From Chloroflexi bacterium 54-19 (GTDB lineage Bacteria; Chloroflexota; Chloroflexia; Chloroheliales; Chloroheliaceae): a stretch of 64,000 nucleotides of DNA. The position numbers and the translations under genes are program-made. The DNA is taken from assembly GCA_001898225.1 (NCBI GenBank), contig MKTJ01000032.1, positions 85,101-149,100 on the forward strand, read 5' to 3'. Below the pieces are notes generated by a model. It had not been told where the DNA came from. It was given only the letters and a program-made list of their open reading frames with translations, and did not search any database. Positions within the stretch are counted from its first letter, which is position 1; the number at the start of each line of letters is the position of its first letter. Shown one piece after another: positions 17,760 through 25,999 of the stretch.

Positions 17760-18126
17760 TGAATTTCAAATCTGGAATTAAAGTTAATAAATTATAACAC
17801 GGTCTTGATTATTTAGGCACCATTCCAGGGACGTGCAGATACTTCCTCATAACTCCTTTCGCGGGGAGGTATCTGGTGATATTCAGCGACTTACTTTTTA
17901 AAGCCTTATTACCTGGAATGGTCAGGCTTTGCTCTTTCTAGTTTTTATTTTGCCAGTGCCTGCGGCTGGCGTGGCAGATTATCAATACTCTTTTAGAAAA
18001 ATAATCAGAGTGAGGTTTTATTTCTAAATTACTTTAGTGGGATATATTGTTGAAATAACTGCTCAAAATTTCCGCGTGATATACTCATTTCATTATTCGC
18101 CAATTTGAAAGAAAGCAAGGTTCGTA
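17760..18126. other. intergenic between divergent genes
   Basis: Separates the minus-strand lipoprotein from the plus-strand DUF4145-like gene. AT-rich near the right end, with AAGG before the 18127 start. No repeat or hairpin stands out. Confidence 0.4.
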
Positions 18127-19122
18127 ATGGAAGTGCTTCGCCTGGATACCACCCGCCCGCTTGTACGTGAGGAAATTTTAGATTACTTCGAGCTCAATTT
18201 GGAAAATTTTACCATCTCCCCTCCCGCTCCTGCTTGGGGTGGACCGCCATATTGGGTTAGCTATATCACCAGCGCGGGCAAGGAATTAGATGTCGTCATC
18301 AAAGAGATTTTTAATTTCTTAGTAAACTCCGACCGAATGAAAAGGGTTAAGCTACAAGCTAACGATAGCGCCACGGTTGATGCATTCACGCATTACCATA
18401 AAACAGTTATCTATATGGCTATTTATGAAGAGATCGCAGCCCTAATCCGAGCCGGGATATTGTTACAGATAAACCTGGGAACAAAACTGCCCTCGTACGA
18501 ATTTTCAGTTGCACCATTCGATGGAGACCGTCGGATTGCCGAAAAGGTCCTCCTCACGGAATACGGGGCGCAGTTTGTGAAAAACAGACTGACGACACCC
18601 TACTACGCCGAGCAATATTTCGATCAGTTGCGCCAGGTCGCGGAGCCGGATGAAGAATTAAAAGGCTACCTGACGGAGGGTCTTGCATGCCTGCGGGCGA
18701 ACCTGGAACGCAGTTCGGCCATCATTTTGCGCCTGGCGGCCGAGCATCTTTTGAATGTTCTTATTGATGCCACGGTTGGCTGCATCAAGGATGCCACCAG
18801 CAAAGGCCAACTGACCGGTCGGATACGAAAGGCTTATACGAATATCGAAGAGCGGGCAAATGTCATTTTTGATAGGCTGCAAAATGATGCGACGCTAATG
18901 CCAAGGGGACTCTCCGGCGCTTTCAGCAAGCAGTTGCGTCTAGCCTTTCATGCCATAAGAGAACTTGGCGGCCAGGCTGCCCACCCTACCGATGGCGTTA
19001 CAAGGGAAGACGTGCGAAACCATTACATTCTTTTTTCCAGCATCGTTTATAAGACCGTGATGGAAATGGTGAAACACCTTAACTCAGTCCAAACATCTGC
19101 GGGTATTTCGGGTAATCCATAA
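18127..19122 (+). CDS. hypothetical protein with DUF4145/HEPN-like C-terminus
   Basis: 331 residues. The N-terminal half is unrecognised (LDTTRPLVREEILDYFEL, then VAPFDGDRRIAEKVLLTEYG). The C-terminal half is a helical bundle (LERSSAIILRLAAEHLLNVL, then AFHAIRELGGQAAHPTDGVT) with the R-x-G-G-x-A-A-H motif typical of DUF4145, a HEPN relative frequent in restriction and defence proteins. Converges with SH3-like gene 2. Possible abortive-infection role, unproven. Confidence 0.7.
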   Translation: MEVLRLDTTRPLVREEILDYFELNLENFTISPPAPAWGGPPYWVSYITSAGKELDVVIKEIFNFLVNSDRMKRVKLQANDSATVDAFTHYHKTVIYMAIYEEIAALIRAGILLQINLGTKLPSYEFSVAPFDGDRRIAEKVLLTEYGAQFVKNRLTTPYYAEQYFDQLRQVAEPDEELKGYLTEGLACLRANLERSSAIILRLAAEHLLNVLIDATVGCIKDATSKGQLTGRIRKAYTNIEERANVIFDRLQNDATLMPRGLSGAFSKQLRLAFHAIRELGGQAAHPTDGVTREDVRNHYILFSSIVYKTVMEMVKHLNSVQTSAGISGNP

Positions 19123-19189
19123 TGTGATATAATGCGCAAAAAAGGCTGCCATGCCTGAGCAGTCATTTTCTGTCTCGCCTGTTCCATCG

Positions 19190-19414
19190 TTATTTGCCCA
19201 AACCATTCCACAATCCAAAAATTGCGGCCAAGACAAAGCAACCTAAGATACCAAGTTTTCCGTCATCCCAGGCCGCGGTTACTTCGTTATTGTGCCAGCG
19301 TTCCTGCGGAATCCGGTCGCTAGTCCCGGTGGTGCCAACTGGCAGGTCCGGGTGATGTTTCCAGCTTACCACTACGCGGTCGCCTACCCTAAAAGGTTTA
19401 TCCAGCCTGTTCAT
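19190..19414 (-). CDS. SH3-like small protein, copy 2 (divergent C-terminus)
   Basis: 74 residues, near-identical to the 13707-13919 protein through LGCFVL, then a different tail (AAIFGLWNGLGK). The tail may mark where the duplicated segment ends. It is preceded by leader copy 3. Converges with the DUF4145-like gene; no terminator like that of copy 1 remains. Confidence 0.7.
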   Translation of the reverse strand: MNRLDKPFRVGDRVVVSWKHHPDLPVGTTGTSDRIPQERWHNNEVTAAWDDGKLGILGCFVLAAIFGLWNGLGK

Positions 19415-19477
19415 CGTGTGTACCTCTTTCTGTTCTACTATGTTCTAATCTGTACCGGGTTACACCTAGGTCTTGCT

Positions 19478-19623
19478 CTGGGGCCTCCCCTTCGACAAAC
19501 TTCAAACACTGCCCGACAAGTCCTGGGCCTACTTTTCGCCCAGCCGCTGCGCGGACGGAATCCAACTTGCCGATGGTCCTTTAGACAGGTGGGTTGGATG
19601 GAGAGAATTGGACTGTGGTACTA
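19478..19623 (-). ncRNA. conserved leader element, copy 3 (before SH3-like gene 2)
   Basis: Minus strand. Blocks in the same order as copy 2: CTCTCCAT, hairpin ATCCAAC/GTTGGAT, ATTCCGTCCGC, GCGGCTGGGC, GCCCAGGACTTGTCGGGC, GAAGGG. Compensatory change in the first hairpin relative to copy 2. Confidence 0.6.
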
Positions 19624-19819
19624 TTGAGGTAAGGGGAGAGTAACATTTTTGTTTTTGAGGTTGGTCCTTCTATTGGTTTCTCAGCTTATCTTTACAAAAT
19701 TTCGTAACGAACAGGTGCTAACGAGCCGGTTGTTCTGCTCCTTTTATTTTCTGCCAGAAACTCTTTTGGGGTATCGGTCAACCAATTTTTTGTCGTTTCT
19801 AAATTCTTCATGCTAAATC

Positions 19820-19883
19820 CTAGTGCGAAATTGTTGTAGTGCGATAATGCGTTAGTGTTAAATAACGATAATGTGAAAGTGTG
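19820..19883. repeat. octad array B
   Basis: Eight contiguous 8-bp units, among them CTAGTGCG, GTAGTGCG and ATAATGCG, with degenerate neighbours at exact 8-bp phase. Lies 420 bp upstream of parA module 1. Confidence 0.75.
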
Positions 19884-20040
19884 GAATCGTTCTTATGCTT
19901 TTGTGCTACATCGCGTCCCCAAAAATCATTGGTTCCGGTTCATTAACATGCAGCCAAAACTGTTTTGTTATGTAAAGTAGAGTTCGGCAGAAGGTGTAAA
20001 TAATTCGCTTCTCCTATGAAGACTGCTTACTTTTTTTAGC

Positions 20041-20130
20041 GCGGAATCGCACACCCCCTGCCCAAGCTCAGTTTGAACTGAGATAAACGAAATCATGAAT
20101 ATGGCGTTTTAGTTTTCCACTATCCACAAT
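20041..20130. other. iteron and DnaA-box-like sites upstream of parA module 1
   Basis: GCGGAATCGCACACC at 20041-20055 is identical to two copies near 23.0 kb. CTATCCACA (20120-20128) and a following GGTGGATAA are one-mismatch DnaA boxes. These suggest RepA and DnaA bind on both sides of the par-rep operon. Confidence 0.5.
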
Positions 20131-20159
20131 ATGTGGTGGATAAGTCACGCGTTTTCGCA

Positions 20160-20287
20160 CAGTTGCGAACGCGCAATTATGCTATAATGCATTTATGCGA
20201 AGGTGTTTTAGTGCAATATTGCGATAGAGCGATCTCGCGTAAATGCGGTAATGCGAAGCTGCGAAATAACACTAATGCGTTAGTGCG
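20160..20287. repeat. octad array C: 16 phased units in front of parA (candidate centromere/operator)
   Basis: Sixteen consecutive 8-bp units in perfect register, for example TAAATGCG, GTAATGCG, CTAATGCG, TTAGTGCG. The last unit ends 17 bp before the GTG start of parA and just before its AAAGGAG ribosome-binding site. Comparable in architecture to the unspaced heptads (WATCACW) bound by the RHH protein omega of pSM19035. It therefore probably serves as both operator and centromere for this ParA/RHH pair. Confidence 0.75.
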
Positions 20288-20304
20288 ATGAAAGGAGCGC
20301 GGAT

Positions 20305-21075
20305 GTGAGTGCCAATATATTAGCCCTCACCATGCAAAAGGGTGGCGTTGCCAAAACTACGACTACCCTCTCTCTGGGAGTAAACCTGGCAGAGCGGGGA
20401 CATAAAGTTCTCCTGGTGGATCTTGACCCTCAGGCCAATTTAAGTCAGGGTCTTAATATAGACATCGAGAATCTGGAATACAGTATTTACGAAGTGCTTC
20501 TCAACCCCGACCACGGCACCGATTTCGCCACTCTTCACACATCTGCCGGAGTTGACATAATACCAAGCACCCTGGCCCTGGCCGGGGCAGAGCTGGAATT
20601 GGCTGGAAAGGTTGGCCGGGAGCTACTTTTGCGAAAAGCCCTCAAACAGGCGAAAGAGAAATACGACTATATCCTGCTCGACCCGCCGCCATCCCTGGGC
20701 CTCTTCACCCTCAACGCCATGGCGGCCGCTACTTCGGTCGTCGTCCCGCTACAGGTCCACGCTTACGCCTTCAAGGCCATGCCAAAACTAGAGGCGACCA
20801 TTGACCTTATAAAGGACCTGAACCCGCCTCTTGCCATCGGTGGAATCGTCTGTACCCTTTCGGACAAACGGACCAGCCTGTCTCAGGCCGTCGAGACCCA
20901 GATCCGCAGTCGCTACGGCGACCTGGTCTTCCACACCGTCATCCCGTTCAACACCAAGCTGGCCGAAGCCCCGGCCATGGGTGAACCGATCCATACTTAC
21001 GCCCCCCAGAGCGCCGGGGCGCGCGCCTATGCCGCCCTGGCGGAGGAAGTCGAGGCCCGCTATGCCCACAAGTAA
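20305..21075 (+). CDS. parA: ParA-type partition ATPase, module 1 (type Ib size)
   Basis: 256 residues, no N-terminal HTH. Deviant Walker A KGGVAKTT (12-19), Walker A' DLDPQANLS, Walker B YILLDPPPSLG. GTG start at 20305 is preceded by AAAGGAG. ParA dimers bind DNA non-specifically and move plasmid copies with a centromere-binding partner. The small size and the following RHH gene, which overlaps its end, fit type Ib partition. First gene of a par-RHH-repA operon ending in a terminator. Confidence 0.92.
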   Translation: MSANILALTMQKGGVAKTTTTLSLGVNLAERGHKVLLVDLDPQANLSQGLNIDIENLEYSIYEVLLNPDHGTDFATLHTSAGVDIIPSTLALAGAELELAGKVGRELLLRKALKQAKEKYDYILLDPPPSLGLFTLNAMAAATSVVVPLQVHAYAFKAMPKLEATIDLIKDLNPPLAIGGIVCTLSDKRTSLSQAVETQIRSRYGDLVFHTVIPFNTKLAEAPAMGEPIHTYAPQSAGARAYAALAEEVEARYAHK

Positions 21076-21454
21076 AAACAAGCTGATGGAAAGTCTGGGC
21101 AACGTCCCGGCCCAGGCCCCCATCAAGAAAGCCCCTACCACCTATCCCTTATCGACCCAGCGCGATAACGCACCATCGCAAGATGACGAAATCGCAACAT
21201 CGCACGAAAACACTAACGCACAATCGCAAGAACGCATTATCGCAACAACGCAAAAAAACCCCAGTGTGGCAACTGCGACGTCAGTGGCAACTGCTCCCGC
21301 CAAAGACGAACCGAAAAGGGTCAGTCGTGGTTACAAGCTGCGCGAGGACCTGATAAAGTCCCTCAAACGGATTGCCCTGGAAGAGGACCGCTTACTCTAC
21401 GAAGTGATGGAAGAAGCAATGGTAGAATACCTGGAGCGCAAGAAAGCAGGGTAG
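21062..21454 (+). CDS. ribbon-helix-helix partition/regulator protein with octad-encoded linker
   Basis: 130 residues; ATG 21062 overlaps the end of parA by 14 bp. The C-terminal ~45 residues (SRGYKLREDLIKSLKRIALE, then LLYEVMEEAMVEYLERK) form an RHH domain of the CopG/ParG/omega kind. Residues ~34-65, rich in N, Q, T, S and A, are encoded by twelve unspaced 8-bp repeats, the same family as the intergenic arrays. The protein probably binds these octads. A flexible linker tolerates such a sequence. Expected role: centromere binding and autoregulation; not a ParB-fold protein. Confidence 0.8.
   Translation: MPTSKNKLMESLGNVPAQAPIKKAPTTYPLSTQRDNAPSQDDEIATSHENTNAQSQERIIATTQKNPSVATATSVATAPAKDEPKRVSRGYKLREDLIKSLKRIALEEDRLLYEVMEEAMVEYLERKKAG
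21161..21256. repeat. octad array D, inside the RHH gene
   Basis: Twelve unspaced units in perfect phase, for example CGCACCAT, CGCAAGAT, CGCACAAT, CGCATTAT. Because 3 octads equal 8 codons, the peptide has a loose 8-residue rhythm (NAPSQ, NAQSQ, ATSH, ATTQ). All units have the CGCA-first orientation. Confidence 0.8.
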
Positions 21455-21459
21455 AAGAG

Positions 21460-22347
21460 GTGAGCGATAGCCCGATCATCCGCCGCCTGCTCGACGCTTC
21501 GGCGGAAATAAGCCAGCAGGAAGAACCCGAAAGTCTCGACTTTATTCATTCGGTCCTGGCCCAGGTAGGGATGCCCCGTAAAAACATCGAGGAGCGTTTT
21601 TTCGAGCGCTCCAGTGGTCGGGCCGTGATGCGCCTTGAAGCAGGCTCACTTTTCAGCCAGGGTAAGTTTGTCCAGCAACCGCTGCCCTATGGTACCAAGC
21701 CCCGCCTGGTGATGGTCCACATCTCCGGGGAAGCGGTCCGCACCAAACAACCAACCGTTGAGGTAGGTAACTCCGTGCGCGAGTTCCTGATCCGGCTGGG
21801 TATCGACACCAGCGGTGGCGCCCACGGCGGCTACACCATGTTCAAGAAACAGATGGAGGCCCTGGCGGCCTGTCGCCTGATTCTGGGCTTCTCCGAGGAG
21901 GACCGGGACGTTACCATCAACACCCAGCCGATCCGGCGTTTTGAAGCCTGGCTGCCCCAGCAGCGGGACGGACAGCAAAGCATGTGGCCCGGCGTAATGG
22001 AGCTATCCAGCGACTTCTTCGAGAGTCTTCAAGAACACGCCGTACCGCTCGACCATACCGCCCTGGCGGCCCTCAAACACTCTTCGATGGCGCTTGATAC
22101 CTATACCTGGCTGGCGCACCGGCTGTGCCGCGAGAGAAAGCGCCAGGGGACCAAAGTAAGCTGGTACGCCCTCAAGGAACAGTTCGGCCAGGAGTACAAG
22201 GACGTTAAGGCATTCAAACGAGAATTCCTCCAGTCCCTGCGCCAGGTCATCGCGGTTTATCCAGACGCGCAGGTCTTCCAAGTGGACGGAGGGCTTGTCC
22301 TGAAGCCTTCTCGCGCCCCTGTCGCCCGCAAAATGATTACTTCCTAG
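21460..22347 (+). CDS. repA: RepA-like plasmid replication initiator (RPA family)
   Basis: 295 residues; GTG at 21460, five bases after the RHH stop. Residues ~65-150 (LPYGTKPRLVMVHISGEAVR, then VGNSVREFLIRLGIDTSGG and FKKQMEALAACRLIL) match the plasmid-encoded RepA family, a winged-helix initiator. Further conserved segments are WPGVMELSSDFFESL and YTWLAHRLCRERKRQG. It should bind iterons; GCGGAATCGCACACC copies flank the operon. Last gene before a strong terminator. CPCC gene and oriV-like region follow. Confidence 0.88.
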   Translation: MSDSPIIRRLLDASAEISQQEEPESLDFIHSVLAQVGMPRKNIEERFFERSSGRAVMRLEAGSLFSQGKFVQQPLPYGTKPRLVMVHISGEAVRTKQPTVEVGNSVREFLIRLGIDTSGGAHGGYTMFKKQMEALAACRLILGFSEEDRDVTINTQPIRRFEAWLPQQRDGQQSMWPGVMELSSDFFESLQEHAVPLDHTALAALKHSSMALDTYTWLAHRLCRERKRQGTKVSWYALKEQFGQEYKDVKAFKREFLQSLRQVIAVYPDAQVFQVDGGLVLKPSRAPVARKMITS

Positions 22348-22361
22348 CATGTTGAAGAATG

Positions 22362-22395
22362 GGGCCGGAATCCAGGGTTCTGGCCCTTTTCTTTA
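22362..22395 (+). terminator. terminator of the par-rep operon
   Basis: Stem GGGCCGGAA / TTCTGGCCC (one G-T pair, 7-nt loop) followed by TTTTCTTT, 15 bp after the repA stop. Confidence 0.85.
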
Positions 22396-22416
22396 CTTCT
22401 TGGAAAGAACTGCTTT

Positions 22417-22812
22417 GTGGAAATTGTCTCCTCACCACACCCTCTCTATACCTGTCCCTGCTGCGGTTATTTGATGTCCGAAGGGTCGCCCGGCTCATAC
22501 CAGATTTGTAAAATCTGCTTCTGGGAAGATGACGCTGTCCAGCTTCTATATTTAAGGCGGAACGGGGCAAACCCGCTTTCCCTGATCCAGGCCCAGGAAA
22601 ACTTTGTCCTCTTCGGGGCCAGTGAAGAGCGCATGCTAAAGCACACCCGCGCACCCCTTCCCGGTGATAAGCGCGATTCCACTTGGAGACCGGTTGACCC
22701 TGCTAGGGACCGGCTGGAATCATCAGGTTTACATAAAACTTATATGCAAATTCTATCCGAGAATGTCCGAGAACCCGAAGAGTTATATTACTGGCTCAAA
22801 GAGTCGTCTTAG
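22417..22812 (+). CDS. cysteine-rich CPCC-family protein
   Basis: 131 residues from GTG 22417. The N-terminal YTCPCCGYLM with ICKICFWEDD and NPLSLIQAQENF is the signature of the CPCC family, small putative zinc-binding proteins of unknown function common on mobile elements and in toxin-related loci. Conserved W and P in STWRPVDP. Lies between the rep terminator and the oriV-like region. Confidence 0.8.
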   Translation: MEIVSSPHPLYTCPCCGYLMSEGSPGSYQICKICFWEDDAVQLLYLRRNGANPLSLIQAQENFVLFGASEERMLKHTRAPLPGDKRDSTWRPVDPARDRLESSGLHKTYMQILSENVREPEELYYWLKESS

Positions 22813-22899
22813 GGCAGAGCAATGCTGGCCCAACGCAGCCTGACCACACTTGCCAGTAATGCTAAATAAACCTTCAGCTTAGCTCGATTCTATCACTTA

Positions 22900-23230
22900 T
22901 ACACATAGGTGGATAACTTTTTGTGGATAAGTGTGGTTTTCCACAAAAAATTGTGATTCTAACTAGTTATCCACGATGAGAAGCACACCCCTAAAAGCCC
23001 TGTTTACACGCGGAATCGCACACCCGCCAAGGCTCAAGTTTACGCGGAATCGCACACCACATGTCCTATAACATGAATCTTATAGATTCATGATTCCGTT
23101 ATAGCTGCGCCTATTACTGTGGATATTTTTCCATAGAAAAATAAGAAAGAAAGAAGAAGAAAGAAGAAAATAAAAACAGGATAACATTCCCATAACCACC
23201 CCATAAAATGGTAGATGTTAACATCAAACC
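22900..23230. other. candidate origin of replication (oriV) of module 1
   Basis: Contains a perfect DnaA box (TGTGGATAA, 22922-22930) and two one-mismatch boxes (near 22908 and at 22967-22975). There are two iterons GCGGAATCGCACACC (23010-23024, 23044-23058), a palindrome CATGAATC/GATTCATG near 23.08 kb and a purine/AT-rich tract at 23140-23190 that could melt. Downstream of repA. This combination is typical of iteron plasmid origins; activity is inferred. Confidence 0.65.
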
Positions 23231-23283
23231 CTAAGATAAACAGGATAAAGGACGGTTTTTATTGCCGATTTGAGCTCAGATTT

Positions 23284-23355
23284 ATGGTGCGATCATGCAT
23301 TAGTGCCTAATAACACTAAAGTTTAATCGCGTTATCGCACTAACGCATAATCGCA
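23284..23355. repeat. octad array E
   Basis: Nine phased units (for example TTAGTGCC, TAATCGCG, CTAACGCA, TAATCGCA), switching orientation in the middle. Lies between the oriV-like region and the 3' end of the lipoprotein gene. Confidence 0.75.
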
Positions 23356-23365
23356 TTTGTTGTTT

Positions 23366-25198
23366 TTAGTTCAAAGATACGCTCGTCCAGGTCGTGCCGC
23401 CATCGTTCGTAAGAAAGATCTGCCCCTGCGCGCCCCCTACCCAGCCGTGGGTGGCATCCACAAATTTGACCGGTCCCACCCCTCCGTCACCGGGATTTAG
23501 CACCTCCAGAGGTATTGCCATTTTCCAGTTCTGGCCGCCATCGCTGGAGGTCATCAGGGTGTAGCGCGTCGAGGCCAGCCAGAGTTTGCCCGGCCCGCTG
23601 GTCGCAAAACTACTGTTATAACCTGAAACGGTTCCTTCCTTAGCACCAATCTCTTGCCAGGTCTTGCCGCCATCACGAGAAAGATATAAATATTTCAGTT
23701 GCTGGGCTGTGGCAGGGGTCGAGGCGCACAGGAGCCAGAACTCCTGCGAGTTAGCAGACAGTCTGGCATTTATCCAGTTGTCCTCCTGGCAGGGATTGGT
23801 TAAAGTTTGCCAGGATTTTCCGCCATCGTGAGTAACCGCCATGGTAGGAGCGGGCGGCGTTTTATCACTCGGGTCAAAAGCTGTTCCCCATGAGAGCAGC
23901 CAGAAATCGTTCGCGGTGGAGGTTAGAAGCTGGGCAGCCGGGCCGGGAATTGTGGGCAACTCCGGCATCTTTTGCCAGGTGTGACCCTTATCGCTTGAAG
24001 AAAGCAGCCCATATTTACAGTTGGTTCCATTTGGCGGCTGTGGGCAGGTGCGAGTTACGGCCAGAATTTTACTCCCTGCCGAGGTAAGCTCGATTACATC
24101 TTCCGAGAATTTCTCGTCCTGCCAGCTAGCTCCACCGTTATGGGTTGAGAAAAGACCGGGACCAAACAGCCAGCCGTCAGAGGCGCTGACGAAATATATC
24201 CCACCCACCTTCTTATGGTTTGAGGTTTCGTCCATAAAATAGGTTGGTTCGGCGCTCACTGGGGTTCTGGCCTGCCAGCTTCGTCCACCGTCGGTGGTCA
24301 TTTTTACGACCACCTGGCAATAGCCGAAGGGAGTACAGTACGAACCGGCGGCCCAGCCCTGGTTGGAATTAATAAAGCTGAAATCCAGAATCTGCTGAAT
24401 GACGGGTGGTCGAGCCTGAATGGTTGCAAATGAATTTTCGTCCGTGATTGGTGAAGCCACAATTTGGGCTATTCGCCAGATGCCCCCCTCTTTGACCATT
24501 TCAACATAGCGAACATTGTCGCCCGTCAGGGGAATATTCTTATCCGGAATGGGTGTGGCATCAGGTTGCTTTGGAAAAAAGTGAATTGTAATCTGGAATA
24601 CAAGGTTGCTTTTGGCCGGATTAGACTGGACAGCTTTTAGATCAGTCAGATTTTGAATGCTGGTATCGGTTTGGTGCTCCTGAGTAAATTCTAGCTGGTC
24701 GTCAACCCCACGGTTAGGCCGGATCACCAGATTATAAGCTGTGGAATAATCCTGGCTTGCTAACGCCGCATAATAGGTTTTGAGGTTATTGGTGGCTTCA
24801 TTTTCAGCCTGGTTTGAGCTGACGGGAGCTGGCGAATTTATTTTGTCTACCGCCTGCTCAGGTGTGAGGGTTTTTACCGCCGGACTAACCGCCCCGGTTG
24901 GCGGGGTGCCAGAACTGGGGCCGGGCGAAACTTGTGTAGTGGCGGTGGCTGGGGAGGTACTTACTGTAACCGTCACGATAGTTGTTGGGGCGACTGCAGG
25001 GGAGGTCGCTGGTAAGTTTGCCAGGCTTGAAGGCGAAGGCGAAGAAAGCGCCGCCAGTTGGGAAGGTACGCTCGAAATAGAGGTAGGCGTAAAATCGCCA
25101 CAGGCAGCGAGAAACAGCACCGATGTTATGAGCAATAAAACCAAAATCCTGGAGATATTTTTGGGAAGCTGAGACCAGTATTTGACCTTAACTCGCAT
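23366..25198 (-). CDS. secreted lipoprotein with YCF48/BNR-type beta-propeller
   Basis: 610 residues from ATG 25198. A more upstream start would add 25 residues before the signal peptide. Signal peptide with lipobox FLAAC, then a Ser/Thr/Pro/Ala linker (~20-120). Next comes an NTF2-like stretch (NLKTYYAALASQDYSTAYNL), then at least six repeats of the 'S.DGG..W' kind (TTDGGRSWQ, THNGGASWQ, SRDGGKTWQ, SSDGGQNWK, TNDGGTTWT). Such propellers resemble photosystem-II-assembly YCF48 and sialidase BNR repeats. The exposed location and stalk suggest a surface protein; ligand unknown. Octad arrays lie at both ends of the gene. Confidence 0.85.
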   Translation of the reverse strand: MRVKVKYWSQLPKNISRILVLLLITSVLFLAACGDFTPTSISSVPSQLAALSSPSPSSLANLPATSPAVAPTTIVTVTVSTSPATATTQVSPGPSSGTPPTGAVSPAVKTLTPEQAVDKINSPAPVSSNQAENEATNNLKTYYAALASQDYSTAYNLVIRPNRGVDDQLEFTQEHQTDTSIQNLTDLKAVQSNPAKSNLVFQITIHFFPKQPDATPIPDKNIPLTGDNVRYVEMVKEGGIWRIAQIVASPITDENSFATIQARPPVIQQILDFSFINSNQGWAAGSYCTPFGYCQVVVKMTTDGGRSWQARTPVSAEPTYFMDETSNHKKVGGIYFVSASDGWLFGPGLFSTHNGGASWQDEKFSEDVIELTSAGSKILAVTRTCPQPPNGTNCKYGLLSSSDKGHTWQKMPELPTIPGPAAQLLTSTANDFWLLSWGTAFDPSDKTPPAPTMAVTHDGGKSWQTLTNPCQEDNWINARLSANSQEFWLLCASTPATAQQLKYLYLSRDGGKTWQEIGAKEGTVSGYNSSFATSGPGKLWLASTRYTLMTSSDGGQNWKMAIPLEVLNPGDGGVGPVKFVDATHGWVGGAQGQIFLTNDGGTTWTSVSLN

Positions 25199-25404
25199 GT
25201 TTTTGAACCTTTCCCGCCGGAGGCCGCTAACCTTTTCAACTGGACACGAGAAAATGGGAACTTTATCTAACAAATAAAAGCCTAAAAAGTGCAGGGAGTT
25301 ATGCGGAGACTAAAACTGGAAGTGAGACTTCTTCCGGTAAAAACACAATATTTCTCAAGTTTAGCCACAAATAGAAAATGTTTATTTTGGGGTCAAAGCA
25401 TTTC

Positions 25405-25468
25405 CGCATTAGAGCGAAAGTCCGTAATCGCATTAGTGCATTAGTGCGTTATCACGTTAGTGCGTAAA
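25405..25468. repeat. octad array F
   Basis: Eight phased units: CGCATTAG, AGCGAAAG, TCCGTAAT, CGCATTAG, TGCATTAG, TGCGTTAT, CACGTTAG, TGCGTAAA. Upstream of the lipoprotein gene. Confidence 0.8.
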
Positions 25469-25497
25469 TAATAAGATGGATTAGATCACTGCCGCGT

Positions 25498-25513
25498 TGT
25501 TTGTCGTGAAACA
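25498..25513. promoter_or_regulatory. parS-like site 2
   Basis: TGTTTGTCGTGAAACA matches the common bacterial parS (TGTTTCACGTGAAACA) at 14 of 16 positions, 29 bp after octad array F. Its relation to the ParB at 41 kb or to a chromosomal ParB is unknown. Confidence 0.35.
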
Positions 25514-25999
25514 TTAAAAGCACAGGCAGGTATATAGCCAAGCAAATTCACCAGTAACTTTCAAGTTAATAGCGCCATTAAATTGATCAGCCCTTGATGC
25601 CATTTTGATTTCAGACGTTTTCGCTGGGCCTGATCTGTTTAACAGGAGCTTACCTTCTTTTGTAATTAGTTTACATAATAAATTCAGCAAAGCTATTGTC
25701 CGGGGTAGCGCTCCTTCAATTATAAGCCCATCCTGCATTAGATTTTGGGTTAAACCTGAGCCGGATTTTAACTTTAATGATGGCCTGAAATGAGATCAAA
25801 CTCACGCGCACTAAAACCTTAACGCAATATCGCACTAACGCACCAGATTTAGTAGATTCTGGTGCTGTTGTTAAAGGTATCGAAACCAGGTTATATAAAA
25901 TCTTTCGCCATCCTCCTTCTTTTATATTCAGGGGAGGAGGATTTGTCAGTTATTGATAGTCAGTTAAAGTTTGACAGGTGCATACTGAGCGGAACCTTC
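25514..25999. other. intergenic between arrays F/G and the Lrp gene
   Basis: No convincing gene. A 74-codon minus-strand ORF has no ribosome-binding site or family match. Octad array G is the only structured element seen. Confidence 0.4.
25807..25846. repeat. octad array G
   Basis: Five phased units CGCACTAA, AACCTTAA, CGCAATAT, CGCACTAA, CGCACCAG. Confidence 0.7.

Noticed and set aside
20160..20287. octad arrays as a CRISPR array
   Set aside because: Units are 8 bp and unspaced with no spacers; no cas genes in the window.
25514..25738. 74-codon minus-strand ORF
   Set aside because: No ribosome-binding site, no family, lies in an intergenic region with octads.
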